DNA of 64,000 nt from Viola odorata (Eukaryota; Streptophyta; Magnoliopsida; Malpighiales; Violaceae): the NCBI GenBank assembly GCA_963691705.1, contig OY829542.1, positions 2,177,688 through 2,241,687 of the forward strand, written 5' to 3'. Numbering within the stretch: position 1 is the stretch's first letter; each line of letters opens with the position of its first letter. The position numbers and the translations under genes were made by a program. A model generated the notes under the pieces. It was given only the letters and a program-made list of their open reading frames with translations, was not told the origin of the DNA and searched no databases. This document shows positions 34,049 to 47,268 of this stretch, in pieces.

Positions 34049-37000
34049 ATGATTTTCTCTGTAATTTCAATTCACTCAAATCACGCCACCACCAGACTTA
34101 AGTGCTGCTATATCTTTCCAAGCTTGAATTGGACTTCCGGAGCTCGGTGGTACAGCAGCACCGGCGGGAACGACTCGGCTCCGCCGGAGTTTCGGGGAGA
34201 GAATGCATACGACATCTTAGGAGTTTCAGAAACCAGCTCTTTCTCGGAAATCAAAGCGTCGTTTCGGAAATTAGCCAAAGAAACTCACCCGGACCTCGCC
34301 GATTCATCCGCCTCTCATCACCGTTTCATTCAAATCCTCGCCGCTTACGAGGTATGACCGTAGATCTACCTTTTTAGTTTCCATTTCAACGCGCGATTAA
34401 TTGATGAAATTGTCGTTTTGTGCTAGTTCATGTCGTTTTAGTGTTTAGGTCAGAATTCTGCAGAATATTCAAAAGAAAGAAACTTAATTAAGTTATCTGA
34501 ATAGCAGATTCTTTCAGATTCTGAGAGGAGGGCACATTATGACAGTTACCTGTCATCTCAACGAAAACTCATGGAGAAATCTTCTAGGCAAGGTTCAACA
34601 TTGTACACATACACGTCAAGAATGAGTGTGGGAAATGAAATGGAAGTTGTTGAATGGTTGAAGTGGTACAGATTGGCTGTAAATGATGTATTGTCGGAGA
34701 AGAAAGTGGCAGTTGGAGACAGCTATTTCGATGTCCTTGAAGCTGATTTTTATTCAGCAATACAAGCGGCTTACTACGGCCCTGAGATCGAGTCCTGGGA
34801 TCTCCTTCCTGATCGGTTTGAGGCAGAGGTGAGGTCTGTCTGTGAAACTCATGAAGTTCTGCACTTGGTTTCAGGCTGTGATCTTTTTGGTATGGTCTGC
34901 GTGGCCAATAAGATACCCAAATTATCTTCTTCTTCATACGGCCAAAGATTAAATTCCTTTACATCTGTTGGTTTGGAAATGTGTCAATATGTCAAGAATT
35001 CAAATGCCATGAGTTCAACTATAGGAGGTGATGGGGGATCTCAGATGAATGCAGGGAGTAGTTTAGGTCACACATCAGATGCATATGAAGATTTAGAATT
35101 GCATTTATTGGGAAAGGTGGTTGCTGTCGCCACAAGAATTCCTCCTAATGGCCAATACGATGGCAGGAAGAGTGATGAAAATGAAAATCAAGATCAAATA
35201 CATGTTTATCTTACTTCTACTGACAGTACCAGGCACAGTATCAGAGGAATTTTTTTGGATGATGCAGTCGGAGCAAAGATTCTGTTAGGGACTATTTCGG
35301 GATTGGGGACCATTCCTGAAGAGGGATCATGCTTTGTATATGGTAGCGATGGCACAAAAACTCATGTCTTAATGAAACATAGAACGTTGATGGTTTGTAA
35401 TGGTTTTCTCACCCTGTTTCCTTCTTAAGCTAAAATTCTAATTTTGTTGTTCTGCTTCATACATGTTTCATTTGCTAACTGGCTAGTGTAATTGGATTCC
35501 TGTTTTTTCTGGGGACTAGAGTGGGTGAGGGAGGGAGAATGGTGGTTCTTTATACATTTCTATTTAAGATGAATGCTTGTGGTAGCATCACTAATTAGTT
35601 GAGACTTGAGTACTGGTTTGATTTTAGATCCTTGTGTTTGTTCTTTCCTCCAAGCGAGCGGTAATTACTGATGTTTCCTTCTCATGAGAATAACTTGAAA
35701 ATAGTTAATACTTTGCAAATGTTTGCGGAGATTTTCATGTGATGTGTGTTACTGATTTACTATCTATTCTCAGCTTTGAAAGAGCTGGTTGTCTTACAAA
35801 ACAGGATAGAATGGAGGGGAGGAAATCAAGATAACTACTTGTTGTCTTTGTGCCATGGAGAGTTTCTTTAGTGATGAATTATATGATTATATTTATCTAG
35901 GATGTATTGATTTTTGCGTTCTCTGATAGTTTTGTCTAATTTCTAGGTGAAGCATATGCACTGGTATGGAGTAGGTGATAAAGTTGGTATATGCGAGTGT
36001 AGATGCACTAGAGCCCGGTTACCACCAAGCAAGTAAGCAGCATTTCCACCTACTCTAATAATTTGATGAATCACTCATTAGATGACTCAACCATTTCAGT
36101 CTTACCTGTTATTGCTAGTATGCATGCATTTTCCTTTGTTTTCTAGAAGAATTTTTTCTAGAGTATGTTTCCTAAAGACGCCAACAACTGGTCTTCCATT
36201 ATAATTAGCTTGGTTTTGGCCTTATATCGCAAAATAAAAGAACTGTTACGCCAACCATTGATGTCTATTTCCTCCGCATTGCGTAGTCTGGGCATAAAAT
36301 TCATAACCGTACCAATTTCCTTTTATTCATACGGTTAGATTTTGTGGCTTGTATATTCAAGTGTGCTCTTTCTTACAATATAACGTTCTTAATTAATGTA
36401 TGAGCTTTTACAACAGATTTTGGCTGTTTGAACCACGTTGTAGCATGCATGATATTGGTGGTTGGTATGTTGAAACATTTGGTAGAGATAAGAAAGGTCG
36501 GACAGTCCCATCTCAAAGGTATTGGGATGGCATTGACAGAAGCGAACAACATGATAAGTAAGTACCTGGCATTTAGTCTTGGAATTTTGGCCCTTGTCAT
36601 TTTTCCTACTTTACCTTGAGCATAATTTTCCTTTTAATAGTCGGAAAGGGTTTTATGTGTACACCTGCTGGTTCTAAGTTCGAATAACCACCTAGTATTC
36701 AACTTTGGAACTAAGTGAGCCATAAAAAGTCACTTAACAGTTAAAACTTGTGGTCTCTTGTTGATAATATTGAGAATCTCTTGAAAAATGAGCACCAAAA
36801 GGAGTTTAAGACTCCCAAATTTAGTACTTCTGCAACGAGCTTCTAGGAAGGGCTAGGTGGAGCTAATTTTTGGATTCTTGGATTTGCATTAGTAACTGAG
36901 TCTTACTCTCCCCAAATATTGGATATGAGTTGTTCTCTATTTCACATTTTTGGATCTGCTAGAAAACTTTAACAGTACTTCTTTGGCCACTTATGCTATT

Positions 37001-37149
37001 TCAGGAGGCTCCATCCAGCTATGTATTTACTTGCACTTGCATATAGAACTCTCGATATGGAAGATGCAAAAAGGAAGAAGTGGATAGCCAGGCGTTTTGT
37101 TGAAGGACACCTACAGAGGATTCTCCACTGGTGCAAGAAACTTGTTTAA
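34049..37149 (+). CDS. J-domain (DnaJ/HSP40) protein, probably organellar (5 exons, 519 aa)
   Basis: Exons: 34049-34351, 34508-35392, 35947-36032, 36417-36557, 37005-37149; the frame closes at TAA 37147-37149. The N-terminus is Ser/Arg/hydrophobic with few acidic residues and includes ARWYSS, which suggests a mitochondrial or plastid presequence. A J domain follows (AYDILGVSETSSFSEIKASF, the HPD tripeptide, then AYEILSDSERRAHYDSYL split by intron 1), so it should stimulate an Hsp70. The long C-terminal part is a plant-conserved region (MEVVEWLKWYR, WDLLPDRFE, MKHRTLM-VKHMHWYGVGD, KFWLFEPRC, GGWYVETFG) whose function I do not know. Intron 2 has a weak donor (ATG|GTTTGT). If it is retained, translation ends at 35428 and gives a 407-aa product without the last 124 codons. 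Confidence 0.88.
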
Positions 37150-38455
37150 AAGTGAGAGTTGTGGTCTTTTTGGGGCAGGGACTGTTTCAGCTGTCTGGGG
37201 TAATTCTTTATTTCTGGGGTTGAAAATAACACGTTTTTCTGTGTTATTTATTTGTCAAGGCCATTGCACTTCCAATAATTTGCAAAAGTTTCCTGGGGGA
37301 TTTGGACACAACTGTTCACAAATCACAATTGTTGGGGAGGCATTGGGTTGTGTGATGCCTGAAAGTCAAATGCTTCAAATCTGAGTTATTGAACGAGTTG
37401 TTTCCGAGGCTGAAAGATAAGTTCTGAATCTTGCTTTGATATCAATACATCAAGATAGGAGGTTTTTGTTGGCCTCGTCGGTGATTGCTTAAGAAGCTGT
37501 CCTGCTGTTGGAGCTGGCTCTAGTGGTATGCAGATAAATGATTTTTTGATAACTCAGGAGGCATACTCCTAATTTTTGTCCTAATCTGATCTAGTAGCAC
37601 ATCTTCCATATCTTTTTTTTTGGGTCATAACATCTTCCATATCAGATGCTGAAGTTCTATGGTTCCGATTGTCAGGCATGGAAGTGAAAGATGTTATTGA
37701 ATGAATCTCAATCTATCTTAAGGTATGCTTCATTGCTAGTGATTTCATTTGAATCCATCAATTTACTCTGTTATTATAGATGGTAGTAGGGGGGTATATA
37801 AAAGTAGTTCCCCTTATTGACGCTTAACATGGTTTTTGAAGATGATTGTTTGAATACATATCCATTTAATTTTTCCTGCTTGTCTACACTAAATGATGTT
37901 ATTTTGTCGCTGAGTGCTGACATCGCACAAGATGTACAAATTGTTCTCAAGGTATTGTTCTTGAGGCACTGATTCTATGCAACATTCTGCAACTCACAAA
38001 CTCCCTTGACGTAAGATGAATATGTTGTTTTAAACAGCTCCCATGGTACAATACGCATATCCGCTTGGGTTCCATAGATCATAGAGGCGGCTCTCTGTAG
38101 AATTCTAACTTTCAGTTAAGTTGTGCATCTTTCCATGGTTTTTATTGAAAATTATCTGCTCATATATCAGAAAAGGTTGCATGCCTTATTGAATGCTTGG
38201 ATCTATTTTCCTGTCCTCTTACGTGGTCCAATGTAAAGGAAAGTACTAAATTGGATTTCCACTGGAAATGTCATCTTTACGTATGTTCCCAAAATTTTCC
38301 CTGTGTCTTCAATGTGTTCATGTTTCTGTTTTTGAAGACAATCAAATTGTTTCCTCAAAGATAGTGAGACAAAACTACAACATAGACTCCTGCTCAAGTT
38401 GACAAAATTACAACGTTATGGACTTCAAAATAAACCCATGCGTTCCTTTCTCCCA
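37150..38455. other. Spacer between convergent genes
   Basis: It holds the 3' UTRs of the plus-strand J-domain gene and the minus-strand CGLD27 gene. No additional gene or clear transposon was seen. Confidence 0.5.
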
Positions 38456-41005
38456 CTACTTAAGTAGGTCTTCCCACTTACAGTATTGCCCACCTGCTAA
38501 CGCACGGTAATATCTATCCCGGCAGTAAACTGGTCTCCCATCTGCAGCCTGTGCAGCAGCTTCTGCTAAATCATCATCAGCCTTCACATCCATTGGCAAC
38601 CTTAGCAACTCTTCCTTTCTACAAGATGTGCAAGAATATATTGTGATATAGATTCAATGCATGGATGATGGGATACTTTGTATTTGTTCTCATACCTCAT
38701 GCTGTACTTCGTGTTAACTTTCAAAGCTGCATCATTTGCTAGGGTTTCTTTTGTGGCAAAGGTTTTATGAAATAATTCTTCAACTGGTGTTGCGAAGATA
38801 AAGAGCATCGCTGCTGTGACGAGTAAAGCCCCTGTTCCTACTAGTGTTTGTTTCAGCAATTTGATAACTGGTTTCACCTGGAAGCATGAAATTTTCTTCA
38901 TTAATGTCTTTTGCATTAAGGTAGTTCAGTTTAGGACTGTAGCTTACAGCTTTGTTTAAGGTATTTGGTCAAGTAAACATAGAAAAAAGCAGAATCATTA
39001 GCAATTTGTGGGTGGCTATCCATGTGCATGTCCACACATTCTCATTTCTTTTAGTTATTTTTATGTTATGGGATCTTGCTTCTAGTTTTACATTCTCTTG
39101 TGTTTGTGTGTGTGTGTGTGTCTGTGTTTCTTAACTGTTTCATGTTGTGGTGTTATATGTGTACATGTCTGATATCTCTCTGTCATTTGATCTACCAGAT
39201 AATCTTCCTTTGTAATACCTATGCGCAAGAGTGATGGACATCCTTACCTTATAAGAGCCTAACAGTCGATCACGAGCCAGAACCTGCAAGGGAGAAAAGG
39301 TTATTATTATCCAGTCAGTTCAGCGCACAACTTTTCTTTGAAGCAAGTGTACAGAAACAAATGTAATCATCCTCGTCTTTGTTAGTTGCTGTAGTTTATT
39401 CGTCCACTTGATGGATGTTCTTCAACTTTATTTATTGCTTGTTGAGATTGTGCTCTGATTAAGACGAGTCTATAGAGTTAGGCATCAACGTGCTACATTG
39501 AGGACATGATGGCATGACTGCCAGCTGAGATGGGTAAATATATGAGCCTATCCTTTACTCCTATGCATTTTATGCAAGAAACAACTTTACTGACAATGGC
39601 TTGTTTGGTCAGAAGAGTCCTACAAATATTCTGGTGTTTCATGCCATTAGATAACGTGTAATAGTTACACTGATGCTTTCACATTTCTAGCCCGCGCAAC
39701 TGAATTTTACATCTGAGAATCTGAGATGCTGAAGTCCCTAGATGACTATTAAGCATACTAAAAAGACTTACTTTTCCATATTGGTTAAAGAAAGCTTCAT
39801 TGTATGTTTTCTCAAAATCACTTAATGGTGCACATACACACACAAACACGAACAGAAAGAGAGGGTGAGGATGCTAACCTCAGGTGGCTTTACCCACATT
39901 TGCCCATCATACCATCCAGTTTCCTCATATTGTACCACAGCTGACAGGAGTCTATCCCCAACATAACTCCATCCCTGCAGCATTTTGCATATATAACTAG
40001 CGGTTCCAACTAGTATAACCATTCTTTGAAAGATGAACTAACGATTAGTCACCCAACAAATATGCCTGTATATTCAGTAATGGAGGATACAAAAAGGATG
40101 ATACCAGATGCATCCTCAAGACAATTATTGACACTAGGAAGAGAGTCCCCATTCCGGCAGCGAGCAGAAATCTTAATGGCTCCTGCAAGGTTGGAACAGA
40201 GAATCAGGCTGCGAGCTGTGCATACACATTTGTCTACTGATCCATTCCATTTTAGTTGTAGTGGTATCTGGTTCTGCAGTTTCATGTTAGTTTCAAGATA
40301 ATAGCTTAGAGAGAGCTGTTTCCTTTCGCTTTGTTGCAGAACCTGTGTTTCCATGTGAACTTTTACGCATCTCTGTATGTAAATGTAAATATGTTCATCT
40401 GTTTTGAAACTTACCTTTGAGGGATTGAAACTTGCAGCAGCAATTGGAACTCCCAGAACCGTAAAGGTCACTAAACAGAGACCTCCAATACGAAGGAGAA
40501 ATTGCTGTGGCCCCAGTTCGCCCCAAGAATACAAAGGCCCATCTTTCAAGGACGAGTATTCATTCACCTGTCACGGAACTTAACTACTGTGAGTATGAAA
40601 TGAACAGGTCATGGATAAATTACGAATGGTATATTTTGCGGCCCACTCCATGTTCTTCCCTTGCGGTAGTAGTTCATGAAGCTTGTTATGTCTCAAACTG
40701 TCCTACTCGTCTACTTGGTTATTGTGTGTTTGTGTGTGTGAATCGTCACAGACTCGAAGAGAAGACAGTAGACATACCGGCCGCTGTTCAAACGGAACCT
40801 CAATTTCGGAACCAGGATCCCACTTCTGGTCTGGAAAGCTGCTTCTACCCCCATCACTCTCATCTTTCACAGCCTTGACAGAAACCTTGGCGAAGGGTTT
40901 CTGAGGTCTATGGTACTTAATGATCCATGATTCGTACCCGCCGCCGCAAAGTTTGATCTGTTTCGAGCCAGGAATTAGAGAGCAGCAAACATTTAGCCTG
41001 AGCAT
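38456..41005 (-). CDS. CGLD27: CGLD27-like chloroplast membrane protein, DUF1230/Ycf36 family (7 exons, 311 aa)
   Basis: Exons in transcription order: 40778-41005, 40415-40567, 40105-40182, 39879-39974, 39248-39283, 38696-38877, 38456-38618; all are GT-AG and the frame closes. The N-terminal ~60 residues are rich in basic and hydroxylated residues, consistent with a transit peptide. The conserved DUF1230 core starts WDPGSEIEVPFEQRPVNEYS and includes YSWGELGP, a membrane segment VTFTVLGVPIAAASFNPSK, a second one around LAAGMGTLFLVSIIVLRM, then GWSYVGDRLLSAV, GWYDGQMWVKPPEVLARDRL, and a third near LVGTGALLVTAAMLFIFA. The tail DGRPVYCRDRYYRALAGGQY ends in KWEDLLK. Proteins of this family are conserved in cyanobacteria, green plants and diatoms; in Arabidopsis CGLD27 is linked to iron-deficiency responses in chloroplasts. 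The molecular activity is unknown. Confidence 0.88.
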
Positions 41006-42954
41006 TTATATTCTCAGGCCAAACTGAAGTACAGAGATTCTCTTCAGTTATTTTGGTAAGAAAAATGGAATTAAGATGTTTAGTGCATTGATTTTGTTTT
41101 ATTTGTAAATATAATCAGAAAATTATTTGCGTGGAGGAAAACATTGGATGGGTCATTTTTTATGTTCATAAATTTAAAAAATCTCTTTGCTTTGTGGGAC
41201 ATAATACAGTGTAACACAAAGTGGTAACAATCAAATATGGATGGGCCCACTACATTGTGGGGATGACATACACGTGGCTTTCTTTTGCACCGTTGGTTTG
41301 TCTGATAATTCTATTGGGAGGTGTTTGGCTGAGGGAGAAAGTGGAAGCTAGATGCCTCACACGCGGTCTTGCGTGCATCACTTGCTTCTTCCACGCTGGA
41401 GTTCCAAGTAGAACTGCACTCATTTCTCCATGTGCTCGGATGTAGAATCGAATTTCACTCTAAATTTATTATGTTAAATTTATTTTTTATTTAGATGAAT
41501 ATTTTTTTTTAGAAATATTTAGATGAATAATTATGAAGTAAATAAAGAAATGACAAGTATTTATTTGTATAAAAATATTAATAAAATTGTTAATATAAAT
41601 TGAAACTAAAAAAATAGAGGACGTGGGAGGTAGGGCCTTTTTGTGTTGTGCTATGAAGATTTGGGTAGGAAACAAAGATTGGGTTTATTGCTTTGGGCTA
41701 TTTGGCAGAGTTTATTTGGACTTGAAGGAAAGTTCTTGCATTGTTTAGAACAAGCCCAACATTTTCCAATCCTGAGAGTCAGAACAGAACTGAAGAAAAG
41801 GAGAAAACGGGAAACAAGGTGGTCAGCTTTAGAGTGGTCGAAGGGACACGTGTCTGATGATGTGTGACTGTGATGTCATTTGGGGCTCAAAAATCAATTT
41901 GGACAAAGGAAAACATTCTCCTGAAAAATCTGCAAAAATCTGCTGCTTTGGCTTATAGCCTTATAGTACTACACTTTAACTCTCTGGCTAGTCTTTACTT
42001 TTCCAGCATATGTATTTATATACTCACCACCCCAATAAATACAAAATAATGCTAGAAGTACAAAAAAATTGTTAGTAAAATTTTAAGTTTATCCCGTTAT
42101 TAAGTTATTTTTTTCATGTCGAATACTAGATTAACACATGACAAGCTAACAATGAAATTAAGTAACAAGAATCGATGATTCAACAAAACGCATCGTCGTT
42201 GTACGCTAGACTGCAGAACCAAATGAACCAGTGACCAATTTCAACTTTCCACCAAGGCCCTTCTGAAATTGCTGAGTCCTCAGTAAACTGTAAACAACAA
42301 CATATGCATGCACCTTTGGCTTAAAAAAAAAATCCAATTCTGAGGTTACATCTCCAAAACATCTTAAACAACCCATCCTTGGCTCAATCTAGTTACCGGC
42401 AACGAAATACTCAAATCAAATACAATCAAACTAAAATCAAGTAGCATACAAAACATATGGTTCCCAGATATATATACCTTACTCAAGTAACCAAAACTTC
42501 ACACCCTACTCCTAATAAATAAATGAACACAACATTCAAATACCTAAATTCTTTACCAACCTTTCCCGAACATCCATCAGTCTGCTGCCTTTCTCCAACT
42601 TGTTGCTTTGTCCAACAGCCCATGGTCAGTGTAAAATCAGTCAGTCTTGAAGCTGTAACAATCCATAGTTTCACGTTTGTTTTTCGGCCTCTTTCTGAGT
42701 TATCTTCATGTTGATGTTCCTGAGAACATTTTTATTTTTATCATAAAATCGAGTGGAGCAGTTTATCAGGCTAATTTTAGCAGTCATACTTGCTTTCCTT
42801 TGTTTTTAATGCCTTTTGGGAGAAGTCATGTACCTTTTTCCTCACTGCACGAGGGCGTGCAATCCCATTTTCATCTCTCGCTTCATCAATCAATGACACC
42901 AATAATTTATCCACTTGATGTACTGGGATTGGAATATACTGGAATTTTTAAGAA
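41006..42954. other. Spacer between CGLD27 and the MFS transporter
   Basis: Promoter region of CGLD27, then mostly AT-rich DNA with no recognised gene. The part next to 42955 must contain the 3' UTR of the transporter gene. Confidence 0.5.
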
Positions 42955-45900
42955 TCATAGTTTGTGCCAGTTCTGATATGGCTGCTTCCCCTGTCGCTTC
43001 AGCAAATGCATGCAACCTGCTGCTATGAAAAGCCCAAGTGCAGCAAGTGCCATCATTGTTGAATTCTCAATGCTCTGGTAGTAGCCTCTCTATATGCAAG
43101 AAAAGGTAGCCAGTTAGCCAACGTCATCATATAACAAAATAAAAATAAAATAAAAAACGCTTTTCATAAGAACCAAAAGTAAGGTGCTGCTGTAACTCTG
43201 TCATTTAGTGTCCAAATCAAAGCACATAATCAGACAAGCCCATATGTCACAGGTGAATCTAAGCATAGTTGCATGAAGGTTGGAGAACAGTTAGCAACAT
43301 TCAGACAGATCGTGTTATTATGAATACATTAGAAATGATCATTAAATTATATCTAAAAAACCCAGACCATAGGTATTCCATCAGTTTGTTCTTGATTATT
43401 TAAGAAATTCAGAACTACTTTTTAGCAGGAAAACACTTCTTTTGGATAAACACCACAATATATTCAGTGAAGAGCTCCTAGGTCTTGCAAGGAATGTTGA
43501 ATACTTGGGACCCTTTGTACAATCCTTCTAAGCACCATAAGGAAAATGAAAGCATTAAAAGACATTTTGGCCCCAAAAATTGGAGAACATAATCAGCACT
43601 GAAACCTGTTTTTCTTTTTACTTTTAGTTTGAAAAACAATCATTTCTCCACCATATCAGCAATGTCATGCGTAAATCACGCATACTTGCCTCTTGAGTAA
43701 ATATCATGTAAGGAAAAAGCATGAGTTGAGCATTTCCTCATTTAAGATAAATATCAATGAGGCCCATCTTAGTTTAACCCAAGGACAGCTTTAATTAAAG
43801 AAACAGTAACTGCTAGGTAGGTTAGAGAAACACACTTGTAAAAGCAAAAACAGAATAGCTGCATTCGCTGGTGCTAGAGAAAGCCCCATCATCCCTCCAC
43901 GCAACTCATTTGGAACATGCCTAGGAACAAAATAAAAAGAGAAAAAGTCATTATCAATAAATATAAGGAATAAATTACAAAAAACATCATCTATTGCAAT
44001 CCAAATTACATTATGCATTGTCTCCTTATAGAAAACTATACTTAACAGCCTAAGTTCAAATATTATATTTTGTTTTACACCCTTGTTTAAAAATGATAAG
44101 AGTGTTTTGTAAGAATTGAAAAGATAATACAAGCACTTTGCACCAAAGGTTAATCAACAAACACCCAATTTTTTTACATATTTGTAAGAAAATGCAATCA
44201 ATAACTTGAAATGAAGTATTTACAAACAATTGAGGAGTTATTCATCATTAAATATAAACCTTAATCTCATCAGCTAAGATTGTTAAGAGAAATCTCTAAA
44301 AAATATGGTAATTGTAATTCAACTACAAAATAAAGCCATCTTTTTTCAATAGACCCTAAACATAAAAGTGGGAAGCATGAGTTTAACCTACATGGTCCTC
44401 AGCCTTGCAAGTGAAGGTAGAATCAGGCCAACACCAGCATGAAATAAGCAGAACAGAAAAACTAAGAGTCCAATCTCCTGCGATCAACAGATAATCCATG
44501 TAAATATACAAACCGTTCAGCTGATACAACAACCAGAAAAGTTATCTTTTCTCCATTCCACAGATACAAAGCATTATTACCTGATAATCATAAGCCACTA
44601 TTGACAAGGCAAGTCCTAGTGCAACGAATACATACACTAGGCAATCCTCAATCCGAAAAGAAGGTGAACCACTCAACACCCAAGGGAATAATGTGCTTCC
44701 CAGCATTCTTGAACCCAGCAAGCACGGATATATCAACCCTAGATGTACTTCTCGTCCGTCAACCTAAAGTCACATGAAGTAAAATATTTATGGTTTTTGC
44801 TGCTCACAACAACTATGCTGGCATATAGAAATGTTCTTCTAACCTAGAGATGATAGATATGTACTTATGGCATAGTATCATTCCCAAATTTTCTAAATAT
44901 ATACAAGATGAATTACGATATGATTGTTATGGAAAGACCAGCCCCTTCTATTTAAAGGTTCGCAGCTAACTTCAACATTTAAAAGCCCATAAACAACAAC
45001 AGATACAAAGTATTTATTGCTACTTCACATTTACAATAAATATAAACTCCCTTCCTCTACCTCGACCAGCACATGATATCTGATTTACCGTAAGGATTAA
45101 ATTTCTCTGGAAACTCTTTTTCCTTGAAATGTTGGTTCAAATGGGTAACAGGTTCAATAAGTAGACAATGTTACCTGGTGACTCAAACTGGATCCACACA
45201 CTTTTAGTGTTCACAAGGTTATGGTGAACTAGCATTTCAGACTTTACCAAATTTCAACCAAAACTGAAGCTAAATGATCATAAAAACCTGAACATACCAC
45301 CAATGTAGGAGCCCATAGAATCCAGAAGACTCCAATGGAGAACTGAAGGCAAGTGTGTGCAAAGCCCAATAGTCCTATACGTTTATCTGTTCATTGAAGA
45401 TGCCCACAGTCAGAGTCCACAGATAAGCTCCAGAATTACAGCTAAAAACCACATAAAAATGCTGAGCCTAGTTCAATAATAAATAAATAAATGCTGAGCT
45501 TAGAAGTTTTCATTCCCTTCAGTGAAAGCAAAGAAGAAATGAGTAATTTTACAATAAAAGATCCGCGACAAGAATAGAAGTCTTACCACTTAAGAGACTC
45601 ATGTAAGACAGCTTATAATCCCTAGTTGCAGTAGTTTGAATAGTTTCTTTCCACCCTTTACTAACAAGGACAATGCCTATTATGGCAAATACTATAGCTG
45701 CACTGGAAGAAGATGAAACCCATGAAATCCTTTTTTCCACACTACCAACCATCAGCCAGTTCACAAGCATTTGGCTTCCAATAGATGCTGCTGCCTCAAA
45801 AAAACTCATCAACCAAAACATATCACTCAAGGCATCTGGTCTGTGCGCTTGCTACAGAACGAAAACACAAAAGTTCTTCTATCATTACTCCTCCAGAAAA

Positions 45901-46674
45901 ATACAAAAAAAAAATTGAACACAGCAATGAACTATTGAACAATTTATTAATACAGCAAACCTTTTCATTCTCAACGACCACCCACGCCTCATAACTGAAG
46001 GAGAATATCGAAGTAGCAAGAGACAAGCACATGCTCGCTAGCCACACGCTGTGGCCAAATGTAATCCTCTTCCATATTGCAACAAAAAGATGTAAGACCC
46101 AAAACACCAAACAAGCTCTCTTATGTCCTCTGCAAAGCAGGAAAATAAATAGAGTTGCTATATAAGTAACTTCAACTAACACAAATTCAGTAGTTTCACC
46201 AGAAATATAGCGACGAGCATGGCTTACATTAGATCAGAAAGCATTCCCAGCACAGTCCCAAAGAGAAGCGCGGATCCATAACAGACACAGAGTGACGTCA
46301 GCATTAGATCTTTACTGAATGGAGAGGAAGCGAATTCAAATTCTCCATACACCGACCAGATTCCTTCTGTAACTGTAAAACACAAACAAAGCAATACGTA
46401 ATGTAATTGGCAAACTGATTAAAGTAATCAGAAGAAATGATTAAAAACAGTGGGATGACAGACCTGAGGCGAGAGAGTAGAGGAGGAGGAAGCGAAGGTG
46501 GAAGCTGTGAGACGGAGGGTGGTCGAACGGAGAAGAGGAGGAGGACTTGGTAGCGGCGGCGGCGGGTTTGGTGAGGTGAGAGAAGAGAGTGATGGAGAGG
46601 AATGAGGAAACGAAGAGAAAGAGGGGAAGGGAGGGGCTTGGTTCCCAAACGGAAGTTTCGATCACCACTCCCAT
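42955..46674 (-). CDS. MFS transporter, MFSD5/molybdate-anion transporter-like (9 exons, 455 aa)
   Basis: Exons in transcription order: 46464-46674, 46228-46372, 45961-46129, 45587-45851, 45298-45386, 44581-44763, 44392-44477, 43836-43920, 42955-43089; the frame closes at TGA. The protein begins MGVVIETSVWEP and has about 11-12 hydrophobic segments. Blocks typical of this family are VTEGIWSVYGEFEFASSPFS, GHKRACLVFW, FSFSYEAWVVVENEK, AHRPDALSDMFWLMSFFEA and HVPNELRGGMMGLSLAPANA. Family members resemble the algal MOT2 molybdate carrier and mammalian MFSD5. Molybdate transport is therefore the best guess, but the substrate is not shown by the sequence. Intron 8 starts GTGTGT, a weaker donor than its neighbours. 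Confidence 0.88.
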
Positions 46675-47268
46675 TTTGGATCTCGATCGGAGACGGAGAC
46701 GGTGAGGATGCGAGGGATTAGATCGCTTATGTGAGTGTCGTTAGTATTTCACTTTTCAAAATGCATACTCCTCTGCATATCAGATTTTTTTTTTTCTTGT
46801 TTTTGAAATTTTAAATATTAGTACACATTATTTGTAAATAGATGATTAGTTTTTTAGTTTGATCTATCAATCTCGTACCCTACTATCTTACCGGTACATC
46901 TCATCCCATTTTAATACAAAAAAAAAAGATAGAAAAATTGTTGTAACATTTTGGTTTTTATACTGAAATACTAATCAAAATTGATATACTATGATTAACA
47001 AAGATCCGGCTCTTCTAATTTTTCCTTAAACTCGTAACTAATTATAATCTAATTTTTTTTCCATTTTTAGTTTAATTACATTGTTCCTTTTGGGTGGGTG
47101 GCGCGAATTTGAAGTTTAAGAGCGTTTAATACCACATTAATAATTTACAAAAAAAAAAGTAACATAGAAATCCTTCATCAGAAAATTATTATTAAATGGA
47201 AAAAATAAGAAGACATTTCAAGAATCAAAAGAGGGACATTAATAGGAATTCACTACTGCTATTAGTTA
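46675..47268. other. Short spacer, promoter of the MFS gene
   Basis: Directly upstream of the transporter and downstream of the ACBP gene on the minus strand. AT-rich, with no gene or transposon ends recognised. Confidence 0.5.

Noticed and set aside
34584..34937. 117-codon minus-strand frame
   Set aside because: Antisense of exon 2 of the J-domain gene.
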